6,060 nucleotides of DNA from Odoribacteraceae bacterium (lineage in GTDB: Bacteria > Bacteroidota > Bacteroidia > Bacteroidales > Marinifilaceae), in contig JAIRKS010000188.1 in assembly GCA_031259905.1 (NCBI GenBank), forward strand, positions 1 through 6,060, written 5' to 3'. Made by a program: the position numbers and the translations under genes. Positions 5,822 to 6,060 of the stretch are shown here, in pieces (positions within the stretch are counted from its first letter, which is position 1; every line of letters begins with the position of its first letter). The notes beneath the pieces were generated by a model that saw only the letters and a list, made by a program, of their open reading frames with translations, was not told the origin of the DNA and made no database searches.

Positions 5822-6060
5822 GCAATGCCCCTCTGCGTCGAGACAGAAGCGTTTTGCAAACTTGCAATGCCCCTTTGCGTCGACGCAAAACTGTTTTGCA
5901 AACTTGCAATGCCCCTTTGCGTCGACGCAAAACCGTTTTGCAAACTTGCAATGCCCCTCTGCGTCGACGCAAAACCGTTTTGCAAACTTGCAATGCCCCT
6001 TTGCTTCGAGACAAAACCGTATTGCAAACTTGCAATGCCCCTCTGCTTCGAGACAAAACC
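5822..6060. repeat. Tandem array of a 42-bp unit with internal palindromes (5 full units plus a cut sixth)
   Basis: Units start at 5822, 5864, 5906, 5948, 5990 and 6032, always 42 bp apart. The last is cut by the window edge after 29 bp. Each full unit begins GCAATGCCCC and ends TTGCAAACTT. The second and third carry a perfect 16-bp palindrome TTTGCGTCGACGCAAA at unit positions 11-26, and units 2-4 carry GCAAAAC / GTTTTGC around one base at positions 22-36. The first, fifth and sixth differ mainly in the first palindrome, where the right half reads GAGACA in place of GACGCA and, in the fifth and sixth, the left half reads TGCTTC. There are no unique spacers, so it is not a CRISPR array. Long open frames cross it in every frame because 42 is a multiple of three and the unit lacks stops. 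I do not call these genes. Confidence 0.95.

Noticed and set aside
5590..6056. Two overlapping minus-strand open frames (106 and 145 codons) through the repeat array, encoding 14-residue repeats
   Set aside because: All six frames of the unit are open, the two frames contradict each other, one runs across the mapped promoter into the start of the next gene, and the non-repeat parts have no protein character.
5822..6060. CRISPR array
   Set aside because: The 42-bp units are directly adjacent with no unique spacers and no cas genes are nearby.

Overview
The window looks like chromosome of a GC-rich member of the Bacteroidales. Three things point there: a TonB-dependent receptor with an N-terminal carboxypeptidase-regulatory-like domain and an EVVVTA segment, a short starch-synthase-like protein of the type found in Bacteroides relatives, and a promoter that fits the Bacteroidetes TTTG / TAnnTTTG consensus exactly. 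I cannot name the genus. All four supported genes are on the minus strand, so transcription runs from high to low coordinates. No convincing gene lies on the plus strand.

Layout from the right edge, in the direction of transcription. (1) 5822-6060 holds a tandem array of a 42-bp unit, five complete copies plus a sixth cut by the window edge. It is non-coding as far as I can judge. (2) 5598-5821 is an AT-richer leader that carries the promoter. (3) 4791-5597 encodes a stand-alone GT5 N-terminal-domain protein that lacks the catalytic signatures of glycogen synthase. (4) 3473-4744 is purD, purine biosynthesis. (5) 2489-3463 is a polytopic membrane protein resembling DUF6427, starting 9 nt after the purD stop. 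(6) 2269-2488 is intergenic. (7) 1-2268 is the N-terminal 756 residues of a large outer-membrane TonB-dependent receptor that runs off the left edge.

Genes 3 to 5 look like one transcription unit. The gaps are 46 and 9 nt, and a perfect 8-bp GC hairpin fills the first gap. The receptor probably has its own promoter. The window is mostly housekeeping. The parts most worth a second look are the 42-bp array (two inverted repeats per unit, a period of 4 helical turns, all six frames open), the apparently catalytically dead starch-synthase homologue leading a purine operon, and the uncharacterised membrane protein with two Cys/His clusters.
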